This document shows, piece by piece, positions 16,296-22,864 of a stretch of DNA of 28,642 nt. Both the position numbers and the translations under genes were made by a program. The DNA is from JARRJY01 sp037388705 (GTDB taxonomy: Bacteria > Pseudomonadota > Gammaproteobacteria > UBA6429 > Thiohalophilaceae): NCBI GenBank assembly GCA_037388705.1, contig JARRJY010000006.1, forward strand, positions 1 to 28,642. The letters run 5' to 3'. Below the pieces are notes generated by a model. The model was given only the letters and a program-made list of their open reading frames with translations. It was not told where the DNA came from and searched no databases. The first letter of the stretch is position 1. Every line of letters begins with the position of its first letter.

Positions 16296-16826
16296 CTAGT
16301 CCAGGCTTTCCTGTCGATACTCAATTTGCTCCATCGCAATACCACTGAAAATTGAAAACAATATTAAATAACCCAGCAGAACCAGGGTGTAAGTGATACC
16401 AAAGTAATGTATTAGCATGGGTAACAAGGGAAGCTTGACAGCCCGGCTATACAGGAAAACCGCCGCCAGGGAAGTTTTCATCCCCTTCTCCCTGAGATCT
16501 TTAAGCAAGACATACCAGGGATAAACTGGTCCCGTTGATAATACCCCCCCGATGAGAGCAGCCAGCCATCCGGTTAAACCTGAACGATGACCCAGGTATT
16601 TTTTTACCAATGCAGGTTCAAGTAATAGATTAACAACAAAAATTAAAATAAAAACGATGAGCAAGACAGGCAAGACTTTATCAAGTAACCGGGTAAAAGA
16701 ATTCATGGCTTTTATAACCAGCCCTACATCCAGTAAAGCTACCAATCCGTAAAAAAATAATACGAGAACCAGGAATAGCCAGCTACCTTTACCTATGCTC
16801 CTGCCTGTTTTTTGCTTATCTCTCAT
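16296..16826 (-). CDS. Half-size permease of the YraQ/DUF318 type, second half
   Basis: A 176-residue membrane protein with about five hydrophobic segments (16-35, 50-69, 86-98, 119-135, 142-163). It has the permease signature GGVLSTGPVYPWYVLLKD (93-110) and the SRAVKLPLLPM stretch (127-137) found in the DUF318 permease superfamily that includes YraQ and ArsP. It is about half the length of such permeases, and the neighbouring upstream gene codes for a protein that looks like the other half. Both begin MRDK. The two probably assemble into one channel. The substrate is unknown. Confidence 0.75.
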   Translation of the reverse strand: MRDKQKTGRSIGKGSWLFLVLVLFFYGLVALLDVGLVIKAMNSFTRLLDKVLPVLLIVFILIFVVNLLLEPALVKKYLGHRSGLTGWLAALIGGVLSTGPVYPWYVLLKDLREKGMKTSLAAVFLYSRAVKLPLLPMLIHYFGITYTLVLLGYLILFSIFSGIAMEQIEYRQESLD

Positions 16827-16832
16827 AATGTC

Positions 16833-17258
16833 TTAGCCTATTAGATGCAGTGTAAATACTGTTAACAAGGCAATGGCTATGGCGGACAGGTAACACAGCA
16901 GGTTGCGATATATGGCAAAACGTTTGCCTAACATGAGTACCTCTGCCGGTAACTGGGCAACACCGACGGTAACCCAGCTAACAATTAACGCCGTCACGGC
17001 ATACAGGCTAACACCAGAATGGAGTAACTCACCACCAAGCACATAGCTGACCAGTGGATGGCCAGCAGCGATACCCCCCAAAGTTGCACCTATCCATGCG
17101 TCAATTACGTTATTTTTACCAAACAACCCGGTCTCCAGTTGTTCAGGGAAAAGTGCGACAACCAGGCTGGTTAGTAACAACATGCCAAATATAATGGGTA
17201 AGACATTTAGAAATGAAACCACTGTTTTTCTGGCACTTTTCTTTATTTTATCCCTCAT
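16833..17258 (-). CDS. Half-size permease of the YraQ/DUF318 type, first half
   Basis: A 141-residue membrane protein with about four hydrophobic segments (14-36, 53-73, 83-105, 117-139). The loop GATLGGIAAGHPLVSYVLGGELLHSGVS (57-84) has the Gly/Pro-rich re-entrant motif of DUF318 permeases, matching GGVLSTGPVYPWYVLL in the next gene. It starts the operon; 6 bases separate its stop from the next start. An FNR-like box lies 17-30 bases upstream of its ATG. Whether it works as a heterodimer with the next protein is inference. Confidence 0.73.
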   Translation of the reverse strand: MRDKIKKSARKTVVSFLNVLPIIFGMLLLTSLVVALFPEQLETGLFGKNNVIDAWIGATLGGIAAGHPLVSYVLGGELLHSGVSLYAVTALIVSWVTVGVAQLPAEVLMLGKRFAIYRNLLCYLSAIAIALLTVFTLHLIG

Positions 17259-17275
17259 AAGAACACTCTTTAGTA

Positions 17276-17289
17276 TTGATGTAGATCAT
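17276..17289. promoter_or_regulatory. FNR/ANR-like box between divergent operons
   Basis: TTGAT GTAG ATCAT matches the FNR consensus TTGAT-N4-ATCAA with one mismatch. It sits between the half-permease operon (leftward, ATG at 17258) and the rightward unit at 17393-18839. If it activated the rightward promoter at -41.5, transcription would begin near 17324, and TATTTT at 17312-17317 could be the -10. On the left it would lie almost on the start codon and could only repress. It is a single site in AT-rich DNA, so chance is possible. Confidence 0.42.
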
Positions 17290-17392
17290 ATAAATTTCTG
17301 TTATTTCATACTATTTTTATTATAGTTGTTATATTTATCAACTTATCACTTGAACACGATAAAGAGCAATTACATTTCTCCGGGAGATAGCA

Positions 17393-17461
17393 ATGATCCT
17401 TACTATTGATGGTAAAAAATAAAAAGCTATTGAAGAAAATTGCATGGTCAATCTTAAATGA
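17393..17461 (+). pseudogene. Possible remnant of a [2Fe-2S] ferredoxin-like N-terminus, or a leader peptide
   Basis: A strong ribosome site (GGGAG, 17382-17386) precedes an ATG at 17393 that codes MILTIDGKK and then a TAA. Read through the stop, the frame continues KAIEENCMVNLK and ends in a TGA that overlaps the ZIP ATG as ATGA (17458-17461). The joined sequence looks like the opening of the [2Fe-2S] domain of NuoG, HoxU or formate dehydrogenase alpha subunits (typically xLTIDGKxVxVxEGxTxLxAA). I infer a decayed gene end or a leader peptide left in front of the transporter. The match is short. Confidence 0.38.
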
Positions 17462-18201
17462 AAACTCTCTACTGGATTATTGGCAGTAGCCTGCTGATGA
17501 GTGCTATCGCCATGGTCGGCAGCATCACGCTGCTACTCAAAGAGGAAACCTTGCAACGTATCCTGTTGCCATTAGTTGCCTTTGCTGCCGGCTCACTTAT
17601 TGGTGGTGCTTTTTTTCACATGATACCCGCCGGCCTGCAAGCCTATGGTAATAGCACCTGGTTTTTTGCCTGGTTACTTTTCGGCTTTTGTGTATTTTTT
17701 GCCCTGGAGCAGTTCTTACACTGGCATCATTGTCACCGCGCGCAATCAAGTTGCAAACAGCCTCTTACCTACCTAATTCTGCTTGGCGATGGCTTACATA
17801 ACTTTATCGGGGGACTGGCTATTGCTGGTACCTTTCTCGTTGATATTCGGTTAGGCATCATGGCATGGCTTGCCGCCGCCGCTCATGAAATCCCCCAGGA
17901 ACTGGGTGACTTTGGTGTTCTGATTCATGGTGGCTGGGAAAAAGGAAAAGCACTGCTATTCAATGTATTATCCGCTTTAACTTTTCTGCTCGGTGGACTT
18001 GTGACATACGCCATTTCGTTTAACCTCGATATTTCGTTTTTGATTCCCTTTGCCGCAGGTAATTTTATCTACATTGGGGCTACCGACCTGGTCCCTGAAG
18101 TCAACAAGCATAAAGATATCAAGAACAATATTGTTAACTTTACAGCCTTTGTCATCGGTATTATATTAATGTTACTGATAAAAATTCTTCCAGGTTTTTA
18201 G
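17458..18201 (+). CDS. ZIP family metal transporter (second, distinct copy)
   Basis: A 247-residue inner-membrane protein with about eight membrane segments. Markers are FFHMIPAG (52-59), the metal-site helix HNFIGGLAI (114-122) and HEIPQELGDFGVLIHGG (143-159), with a histidine-rich loop HWHHCHRAQ (88-96). It belongs to a different ZIP branch from the transporter at 15212-15958. It has no ribosome site of its own; the preceding small frame ends in an ATGA overlap with it. The methyltransferase starts 2 bases after its stop, so the two form an operon. Confidence 0.88.
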   Translation: MKTLYWIIGSSLLMSAIAMVGSITLLLKEETLQRILLPLVAFAAGSLIGGAFFHMIPAGLQAYGNSTWFFAWLLFGFCVFFALEQFLHWHHCHRAQSSCKQPLTYLILLGDGLHNFIGGLAIAGTFLVDIRLGIMAWLAAAAHEIPQELGDFGVLIHGGWEKGKALLFNVLSALTFLLGGLVTYAISFNLDISFLIPFAAGNFIYIGATDLVPEVNKHKDIKNNIVNFTAFVIGIILMLLIKILPGF

Positions 18202-18203
18202 CA

Positions 18204-18839
18204 ATGTCTAAGACCTTACCCTTCGAGATCTATCATCAGCGTTATGATGACTGGTTTATTCGCCATGCTGCTGCCTATCATTCTGAATTATTAGCAGTAC
18301 GCGCGTTATTGCCCTGGGATGGCCTTGGCTTGTCGATCGGGGTAGGCACTGGTCGCTTTGCTTCACCTTTGGGAGTTCAAATTGGTATTGATCCAGCTCG
18401 CGAAGTACTCAACTATGCTGCCAATCGAGGTATTTCAACGGTTCGCGCGATAGCCGAAGCCCTTCCTTTTAGAGAAAATAGCTTTGACTATGCTTTGAGT
18501 GTTACTACTATCTGTTTTGTCGACGACGTGACCACCATGCTCTCAGAAGCATACCGTATTCTAAAACCAGGGGGACAATTGGTTATCGGTTTTATCGATC
18601 GTTCCAGCAAACTTGGGCAACACTATCAGGCCCATCAGGCAGAAAATGATTTTTACCGTGACGCTACTTTCTTTTCTGCTACTGAAATCACTCAATTACT
18701 GATAGATACCGGTTTTATCGATCCAGTATGGGTACAAACTCTGTCAAAAAATCTGGATGAGATAAACGATATTGAACCAATCAGTTATGGTTACGGTCAA
18801 TGCGCCTTTGTAACTGTAAAAGCCTTCCGTCCCGCGTAA
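18204..18839 (+). CDS. Class I SAM-dependent methyltransferase
   Basis: A 211-residue cytosolic protein with the Rossmann-type methyltransferase order: SAM motif I GLSIGVGTGRF (42-52, with GVGTG in place of GCGTG), acidic residue in IGIDPA (60-65), motif II region IAEALPFRENSFDYALSVTTICFVDD (83-108), and the post-II block YRILKPGGQLVIGFID (117-132). It resembles UbiE/Ubie-like family 11 methyltransferases that act on small molecules, but nothing shows the substrate. It follows the ZIP gene by 2 bases. Similar small methyltransferases often accompany metal or arsenic genes; that link is inference here. Confidence 0.85.
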   Translation: MSKTLPFEIYHQRYDDWFIRHAAAYHSELLAVRALLPWDGLGLSIGVGTGRFASPLGVQIGIDPAREVLNYAANRGISTVRAIAEALPFRENSFDYALSVTTICFVDDVTTMLSEAYRILKPGGQLVIGFIDRSSKLGQHYQAHQAENDFYRDATFFSATEITQLLIDTGFIDPVWVQTLSKNLDEINDIEPISYGYGQCAFVTVKAFRPA

Positions 18840-18882
18840 TAGACATTCAAAAAGTATTTAAGCCACACTCATGTAAATTTAG

Positions 18883-19848
18883 TCATTTAATAGCGGATAG
18901 CTGACGCACATAGAAAATCTTTCCCGCAAATTCAACTTTCTTCAATTTATTGCTATCCAATAAGGTTTGCATACTCTCCCACCCCATGCCTGCTTTACCT
19001 AGCATTTGATTGACGGCCTCTTCACGCATAGGATGTACGGCGGTAATACTTAACAAATCCTGTTCAATGTCGCCGGTTGATGCAAAATCACTTCCTTCAT
19101 AATCTATCAGGTACTCAATATGTTCCAGTTTTTCACTAAAAATTGTGTAGGCCTGAATTACTACTTCTTCGCTTGGTGGGAAAATATTACTTTCTGTAGT
19201 TGGTCGGGTAGGAACTGCAATATACGCTTGCCCGGGCTGTAATATGTCAAGAAAATCAGCGACATCATTTACAGCCTTGCTACTATCGTTAATTCCAGCG
19301 ATCAGCATTGTTTCCGTTATTAACTTTCCAGTATATTGATCTGCAAATTTTTTTATACCTTGCAAAATTATCGAGAGTTTGAGGTTTTCATGGGGACGAT
19401 TGATTTTATGCCATATCTGATCATCAACTGTGTCAAGCTTTAACGAAACCACGTCAGCCTTATTCAATACAGTTTGTACATCTTCACGCCAGATTAACGA
19501 AGCATTAGTGATTACCGCTATCCTGATATTTAATGAACGTAACAGTTCGATTGTTTCACCAAGATGAATATCCAGCGTTGGCTCTCCATCAGGAACAAAG
19601 GTCAGGTAATCAATTTTCTCACCTGCTAACTGTGCCTCAGAAACCCTTAGTTTTACAGCCTCAAATATTTCACCAGGCTGATAGAAGGTATCTAATTCTG
19701 TTTTTTTGTGTAGCGTGCGGCCAACCTGACAATATAAACATGAATATGAACAGTATTTTGGCGGAATATTATTTATGCCCAGGCTTCGCCCAAGACGACG
19801 AGATGGAACTGGTCCAAACGTTAACATGATCGATTCGCTTGTGCTCAT
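18883..19848 (-). CDS. Radical SAM protein (COG0731-like)
   Basis: A 321-residue cytosolic protein. The 4Fe-4S-binding CxxxCxxC is at Cys33, Cys37 and Cys40 (KYCSYSCLYCQVG), after FGPVPSRRLGRSLGIN, a typical lead-in of the COG0731 group (related to TYW1-like Fe-S oxidoreductases). The TIM-barrel core continues through FVPDGEPTLD (85-94), VITNASLI and VSLKLD. The last 55 residues (from about 266) look like a small winged-helix domain. Substrate unknown. ATG at 19848 is used here; a second in-frame ATG at 19827 (MLTFGPVPSRR) is an equally good start, as neither has a strong ribosome site. Confidence 0.85.
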   Translation of the reverse strand: MSTSESIMLTFGPVPSRRLGRSLGINNIPPKYCSYSCLYCQVGRTLHKKTELDTFYQPGEIFEAVKLRVSEAQLAGEKIDYLTFVPDGEPTLDIHLGETIELLRSLNIRIAVITNASLIWREDVQTVLNKADVVSLKLDTVDDQIWHKINRPHENLKLSIILQGIKKFADQYTGKLITETMLIAGINDSSKAVNDVADFLDILQPGQAYIAVPTRPTTESNIFPPSEEVVIQAYTIFSEKLEHIEYLIDYEGSDFASTGDIEQDLLSITAVHPMREEAVNQMLGKAGMGWESMQTLLDSNKLKKVEFAGKIFYVRQLSAIK

Positions 19849-20065
19849 GCTTATCAGTATACATGGAAAACAAAAAATTAAGTAACGCTAAACCCTGATC
19901 AAAAGAAGCATTATATGCCATATTATAAATCTAAATTGAGCCAAAAGGTTCTTCACATATTTTGTTGAGTGTTTTCTCTGAATCGAAAGTGGAAACACAG
20001 AATTTTAATTCCAAAGGAATACTTGTTGAATCGTTTTAATTAGTCTGGATTAGGCACCAGTTTGT

Positions 20066-20926
20066 CTAGTAAACTGCTTTCACCCGATAGCCTTTCCTGG
20101 CTAGTAAGTTCAAGACTCCTTCATTTCCCGGCAAGTGTAAGGCGCCAATTGCGATGAAGGCATTTCCCTCTTTCAATCTTGGTTGCATTCTGTCTGCCAT
20201 GAGGTGATTTCGTTTTACCAGGAGGTTTTTCTCGAAACGTTTTGCCACCGCAGGATCACTTTCTTTCATAAATTCTTCATTCAGGTTTACCAATTGATTA
20301 AGATCGCGACTCAGATAAGCATCGACAAAACGCTGAAAAATACCCGGCAGGTTATCAAAATTCTCAATCGCTTCATCCAGCATGGCAATTTGCTCACTTT
20401 CCGGCATATCATCCATCACAGACATCTGTTCATGGGCAGACTCCAGTCCATAAACTGGTTTTCCTGCCGCCATCGCTTGCTGGAATAGCTTAAGGTCAAG
20501 AAACTGACCGGTCTGGGGTTTGGGTAAACTGATAGTCGTTGCCACTGCCCATGGTTTCATCATGCCAACCATAAAATCAGGAACACCATATTGAACCAAT
20601 AGTTCGGTACATTTCTGGAAGCGATCATCACCAATCACATCTTTCAGTTGGGTACCATCGGTGTAATACATCATCTGGCTCATGGACATGATGGTAGTCA
20701 TATCCATCATCACCTCACCGGTAAAGCTTTTGGCGTTATCAAAGGCTTGCTGAACAGGCAGGGCCAGGCTCGTGATACGAGGGTCATCACTATGCATGGT
20801 GCCAAGCACATGACTGACCTGGCCACTTTGCGAGGTAACTTCCCATAACAGACCTTTGCTAAACTGCCCGGCATTGGCCAGTAGCGGAAAAATGAGAACC
20901 AGAAATAAACCAACACGCTTGATCAT
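20066..20926 (-). CDS. TraB/GumN family protein, secreted
   Basis: A 286-residue protein with a signal peptide (MIKRVGLFLVLIFPLLANA, cut before GQF), so periplasmic. It carries the family landmarks in order: GTMHSDDPRI (42-51), GLESAHEQ (160-167), VKRNHLMADRM (237-247) and GALHLPGNEGVLNLL (261-275). The GxxH pairs and the glutamate are the residues proposed as a metal site in the related Tiki metalloproteases. Bacterial members have no well-proven function. It stands alone: 217 bases separate it from the radical SAM gene downstream, and rnt diverges upstream. Confidence 0.85.
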   Translation of the reverse strand: MIKRVGLFLVLIFPLLANAGQFSKGLLWEVTSQSGQVSHVLGTMHSDDPRITSLALPVQQAFDNAKSFTGEVMMDMTTIMSMSQMMYYTDGTQLKDVIGDDRFQKCTELLVQYGVPDFMVGMMKPWAVATTISLPKPQTGQFLDLKLFQQAMAAGKPVYGLESAHEQMSVMDDMPESEQIAMLDEAIENFDNLPGIFQRFVDAYLSRDLNQLVNLNEEFMKESDPAVAKRFEKNLLVKRNHLMADRMQPRLKEGNAFIAIGALHLPGNEGVLNLLARKGYRVKAVY

Positions 20927-21007
20927 TGTTACCCCTTATCATCTAAATGTGTCTCTTAACTTTAGATGATTTTTTACCCTTATTGCAATTTAAGTTATCC
21001 TAGCGTG

Positions 21008-21625
21008 ATGAGTAACTCAAAATCCAAAATTTCCGAACGCTTCCGTGGTTTTCTTCCTGTAGTAGTTGATGTTGAAACAGGCGGATTTGAAGCTGACAAA
21101 CATGCCCTGCTTGAAGTTGGCGCCGTGACTATCGTCATGGACGAGGAAGGAATTGTTTCTCCTGGTGAGTCCATCGCCTGCCACGTAGAGCCTTTCGAAG
21201 GTGCCGAGCTTGATCCCAGGGCACTGGAGTTTACCGGCATCGATCCACACCACCCTTTTCGTATGGCTAAACCGGAAAAAGAAGCACTGGAAACTATTTT
21301 TAAACCCATCCGTGAAGAAATAAAACGTGCAGAATGTACGCGTGCAATCCTTGTGGGACATAATCCTTTTTTTGATCTTGGATTTCTCAAGGCTGCCGTT
21401 GAACGTACCGGTATAAAGAAAAATCCTTTTCACCAGTTCAGTACCTTTGATACCGCCACACTCGGCGGCCTGGCATATGGCCAGACAGTACTTGCGAAAG
21501 CGGCAATGGCTGCAGGTATTGAATGGGACCATGAAGAAGCCCATTCTGCACTTTATGATGCAGAACGGACTGCTGAGTTATTTTGCAAGATTGTAAATAG
21601 CTGGGATGAGTTAAATAAAAACTAG
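21008..21625 (+). CDS. rnt: Ribonuclease T
   Basis: A 3'-5' exoribonuclease of the DEDDh family that trims tRNA CCA ends and stable RNA 3' ends. Catalytic residues are all visible: Asp21 and Glu23 in VVVDVETGGF, Asp123 in GHNPFFDLGF, His179 and Asp184 in AHSALYDAERTA. The block RFRGFLPVVVDVETGGFEA matches E. coli RNase T closely, and NPFHQFSTFDTATLGGLAYGQTVL (139-162) is also diagnostic. The frame could start at 20966, but ATG 21008 (MSNSKSKISERFRGF) matches the family start and gives 205 residues. Its TAG directly abuts the stop of the opposing cytochrome gene. Confidence 0.95.
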   Translation: MSNSKSKISERFRGFLPVVVDVETGGFEADKHALLEVGAVTIVMDEEGIVSPGESIACHVEPFEGAELDPRALEFTGIDPHHPFRMAKPEKEALETIFKPIREEIKRAECTRAILVGHNPFFDLGFLKAAVERTGIKKNPFHQFSTFDTATLGGLAYGQTVLAKAAMAAGIEWDHEEAHSALYDAERTAELFCKIVNSWDELNKN

Positions 21626-22219
21626 CTACTTATCCTGTTGTTTGTAGCCTGTAATCATGGCGCGAACCAGGTTTTCCCGGTGAATGATACTGCTTGCGAA
21701 TACACCGACAACATGTAGAAAGACAAAAAAGACCGTCATGTTTGCAAATGTCTCATGAATCTCTTCCCAGAAGTCATCTTCTCCCTTGTCTTCATGTTCA
21801 TGATCATCTGCATAGGCAGTATTAACAAACGTGATATTCAGCGAGGCATGTTCATGGCTTTCCGCCTCTTCGGCTTTTATGCCGCTCCAACTGGTCAATA
21901 CAATCATCACCAGAAGTATAATTATCATGGCACCACCAGCCGGGTTATGCCCGATATAATGTTTAGGTTTAGACGTAAGACTTTTAAAATAAGCGAGTAT
22001 CTTCGCAGGGCTGTAAACAAAATCGCTGAAGCGTGCATACTTTGAACCAATTACTCCCCAGATAATTCTAAAACCAACTAAACCGAGAACAATGTAACCG
22101 GCCAGTTCATGCAACGCCATAAAATCATCTTCGGTAAAATATGCGATGGTGAAAAATAACACGAGACTCCAGTGAAAAATACGAACCAGCGGATCCCAGA
22201 CATAAACCGATTTATTCAT
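21626..22219 (-). CDS. Cytochrome b561-family membrane protein (Ni/Fe-hydrogenase b-type-like)
   Basis: A 197-residue inner-membrane protein with four hydrophobic segments (about 12-29, 39-57, 96-113, 160-178). Candidate haem-ligand histidines are His16 (VRIFHW), His37 (ALHELAGY) and His169 (FLHVVG), with His155 and His91 (HNPAGG) nearby. This is the layout of diheme b-type cytochromes that pass electrons between quinone and a partner. Between segments 3 and 4 lies a loop of about 40 residues very rich in Glu, Asp and His (116-156). No partner redox subunit is adjacent. Monocistronic by position. Confidence 0.86.
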   Translation of the reverse strand: MNKSVYVWDPLVRIFHWSLVLFFTIAYFTEDDFMALHELAGYIVLGLVGFRIIWGVIGSKYARFSDFVYSPAKILAYFKSLTSKPKHYIGHNPAGGAMIIILLVMIVLTSWSGIKAEEAESHEHASLNITFVNTAYADDHEHEDKGEDDFWEEIHETFANMTVFFVFLHVVGVFASSIIHRENLVRAMITGYKQQDK

Positions 22220-22252
22220 TGAAAATACTCTCTATTGAAAACGGGAGCGGTG

Positions 22253-22263
22253 CAGGTTACCTG
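22253..22263. promoter_or_regulatory. Short palindrome upstream of the cytochrome gene
   Basis: CAGGT T ACCTG is a perfect inverted repeat around one base, 34 bases before the cytochrome ATG (22219). It could be an operator, but no promoter elements of good quality are seen around it and the length is short. Confidence 0.22.
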
Positions 22264-22331
22264 TAAAAACTTAATCCTTGCTTAATATTGTTGTTAAATC
22301 TTTGATCCTAATCAGGTGTTCCATTACCAAC

Positions 22332-22370
22332 AAAAAAACCCGGCCACTGTATAAATAGTGACCGGGTTTT
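22332..22370 (-). terminator. Intrinsic terminator downstream of grxD
   Basis: Arms AAAACCCGG (22335-22343) and CCGGGTTTT (22362-22370) pair fully, and the stem extends past one mismatch through CACT/AGTG to an 8-base loop. On the minus strand a T7 run follows. It lies 20 bases after the grxD stop. Confidence 0.92.
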
Positions 22371-22390
22371 AAAGTTCTTGAGAGTACTGT

Positions 22391-22708
22391 TTACGCTACC
22401 GCTTCTTCAACCATCTTCTTTAAATCACCTTTCTGGTACATTTCCAGGGTAATGTCGCAGCCGCCAATCAGTTCACCATTGATATAAATCTGCGGGAAAG
22501 TTGGCCAGTTGGCATAACGTGGCAGGTTTTCAAAAATTTCCGGGTCCATCAGAACATTAACGTAAGCAAACTCTTTTCCACATGCCTGTAATGCCTGTGC
22601 CGCACGACTGGAAAAACCACACTGAGGCATTTGCGGTGTGCCTTTCATAAAGATAACGACAGGATTATTTTTCACTGCGTCATCAATGCGTTGTAAAACT
22701 TCATCCAT
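22391..22708 (-). CDS. grxD: Monothiol glutaredoxin Grx4
   Basis: A 105-residue CGFS-type glutaredoxin that, as a glutathione-bridged dimer, carries or delivers [2Fe-2S] clusters. It has the active site PQCGFSSRA (29-36, Cys30), the lead KGTPQMP, WPTFPQIYINGELIGG (68-83) with the cis-proline and glutathione-binding segment, and CDITLEM. The ribosome site AGGTGG is strong. Upstream lies a probable IscR-like operator, and downstream a strong terminator, so it is likely a one-gene unit although the amidotransferase gene on the same strand ends 156 bases before it. Confidence 0.95.
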   Translation of the reverse strand: MDEVLQRIDDAVKNNPVVIFMKGTPQMPQCGFSSRAAQALQACGKEFAYVNVLMDPEIFENLPRYANWPTFPQIYINGELIGGCDITLEMYQKGDLKKMVEEAVA

Positions 22709-22764
22709 TTGGAACCACCTCTAGAGTCTTTAGCTGCTAACCATACTACAAATTAGAAAGGGCT

Positions 22765-22812
22765 AATATATCAGCTTATCCTCGATATTTCCATAGTATT
22801 TTAGTCAGGTAT
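22765..22812 (-). promoter_or_regulatory. Likely grxD promoter with IscR-like operator
   Basis: On the minus strand a -10 TATATT (22770-22765) and a -35 TGGAAA (22793-22788) are 17 bases apart, placing the start near 22758. Overlapping the -35, 22812-22788 reads ATACCTGACTAAAATA then CTATGGAAA. Its left 16 bases match the E. coli IscR type 1 consensus (ATASYYGACTRWWWYA) at every position; the right half is degenerate, about 20 of 25 overall. Repression of a Fe-S glutaredoxin by [2Fe-2S]-IscR would make sense. Confidence 0.5.
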
Positions 22813-22864
22813 TTTAGGGTTAAATTTCATTAGTCTGTAAACAATAAGGGTATTTCTGGTTATT

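Noticed and set aside
21623..21628. Abutting stop codons TAG/CTA of rnt and the cytochrome gene as a special signal
   Set aside because: Directly adjoining convergent stops occur by chance in compact genomes, and no structure surrounds them.
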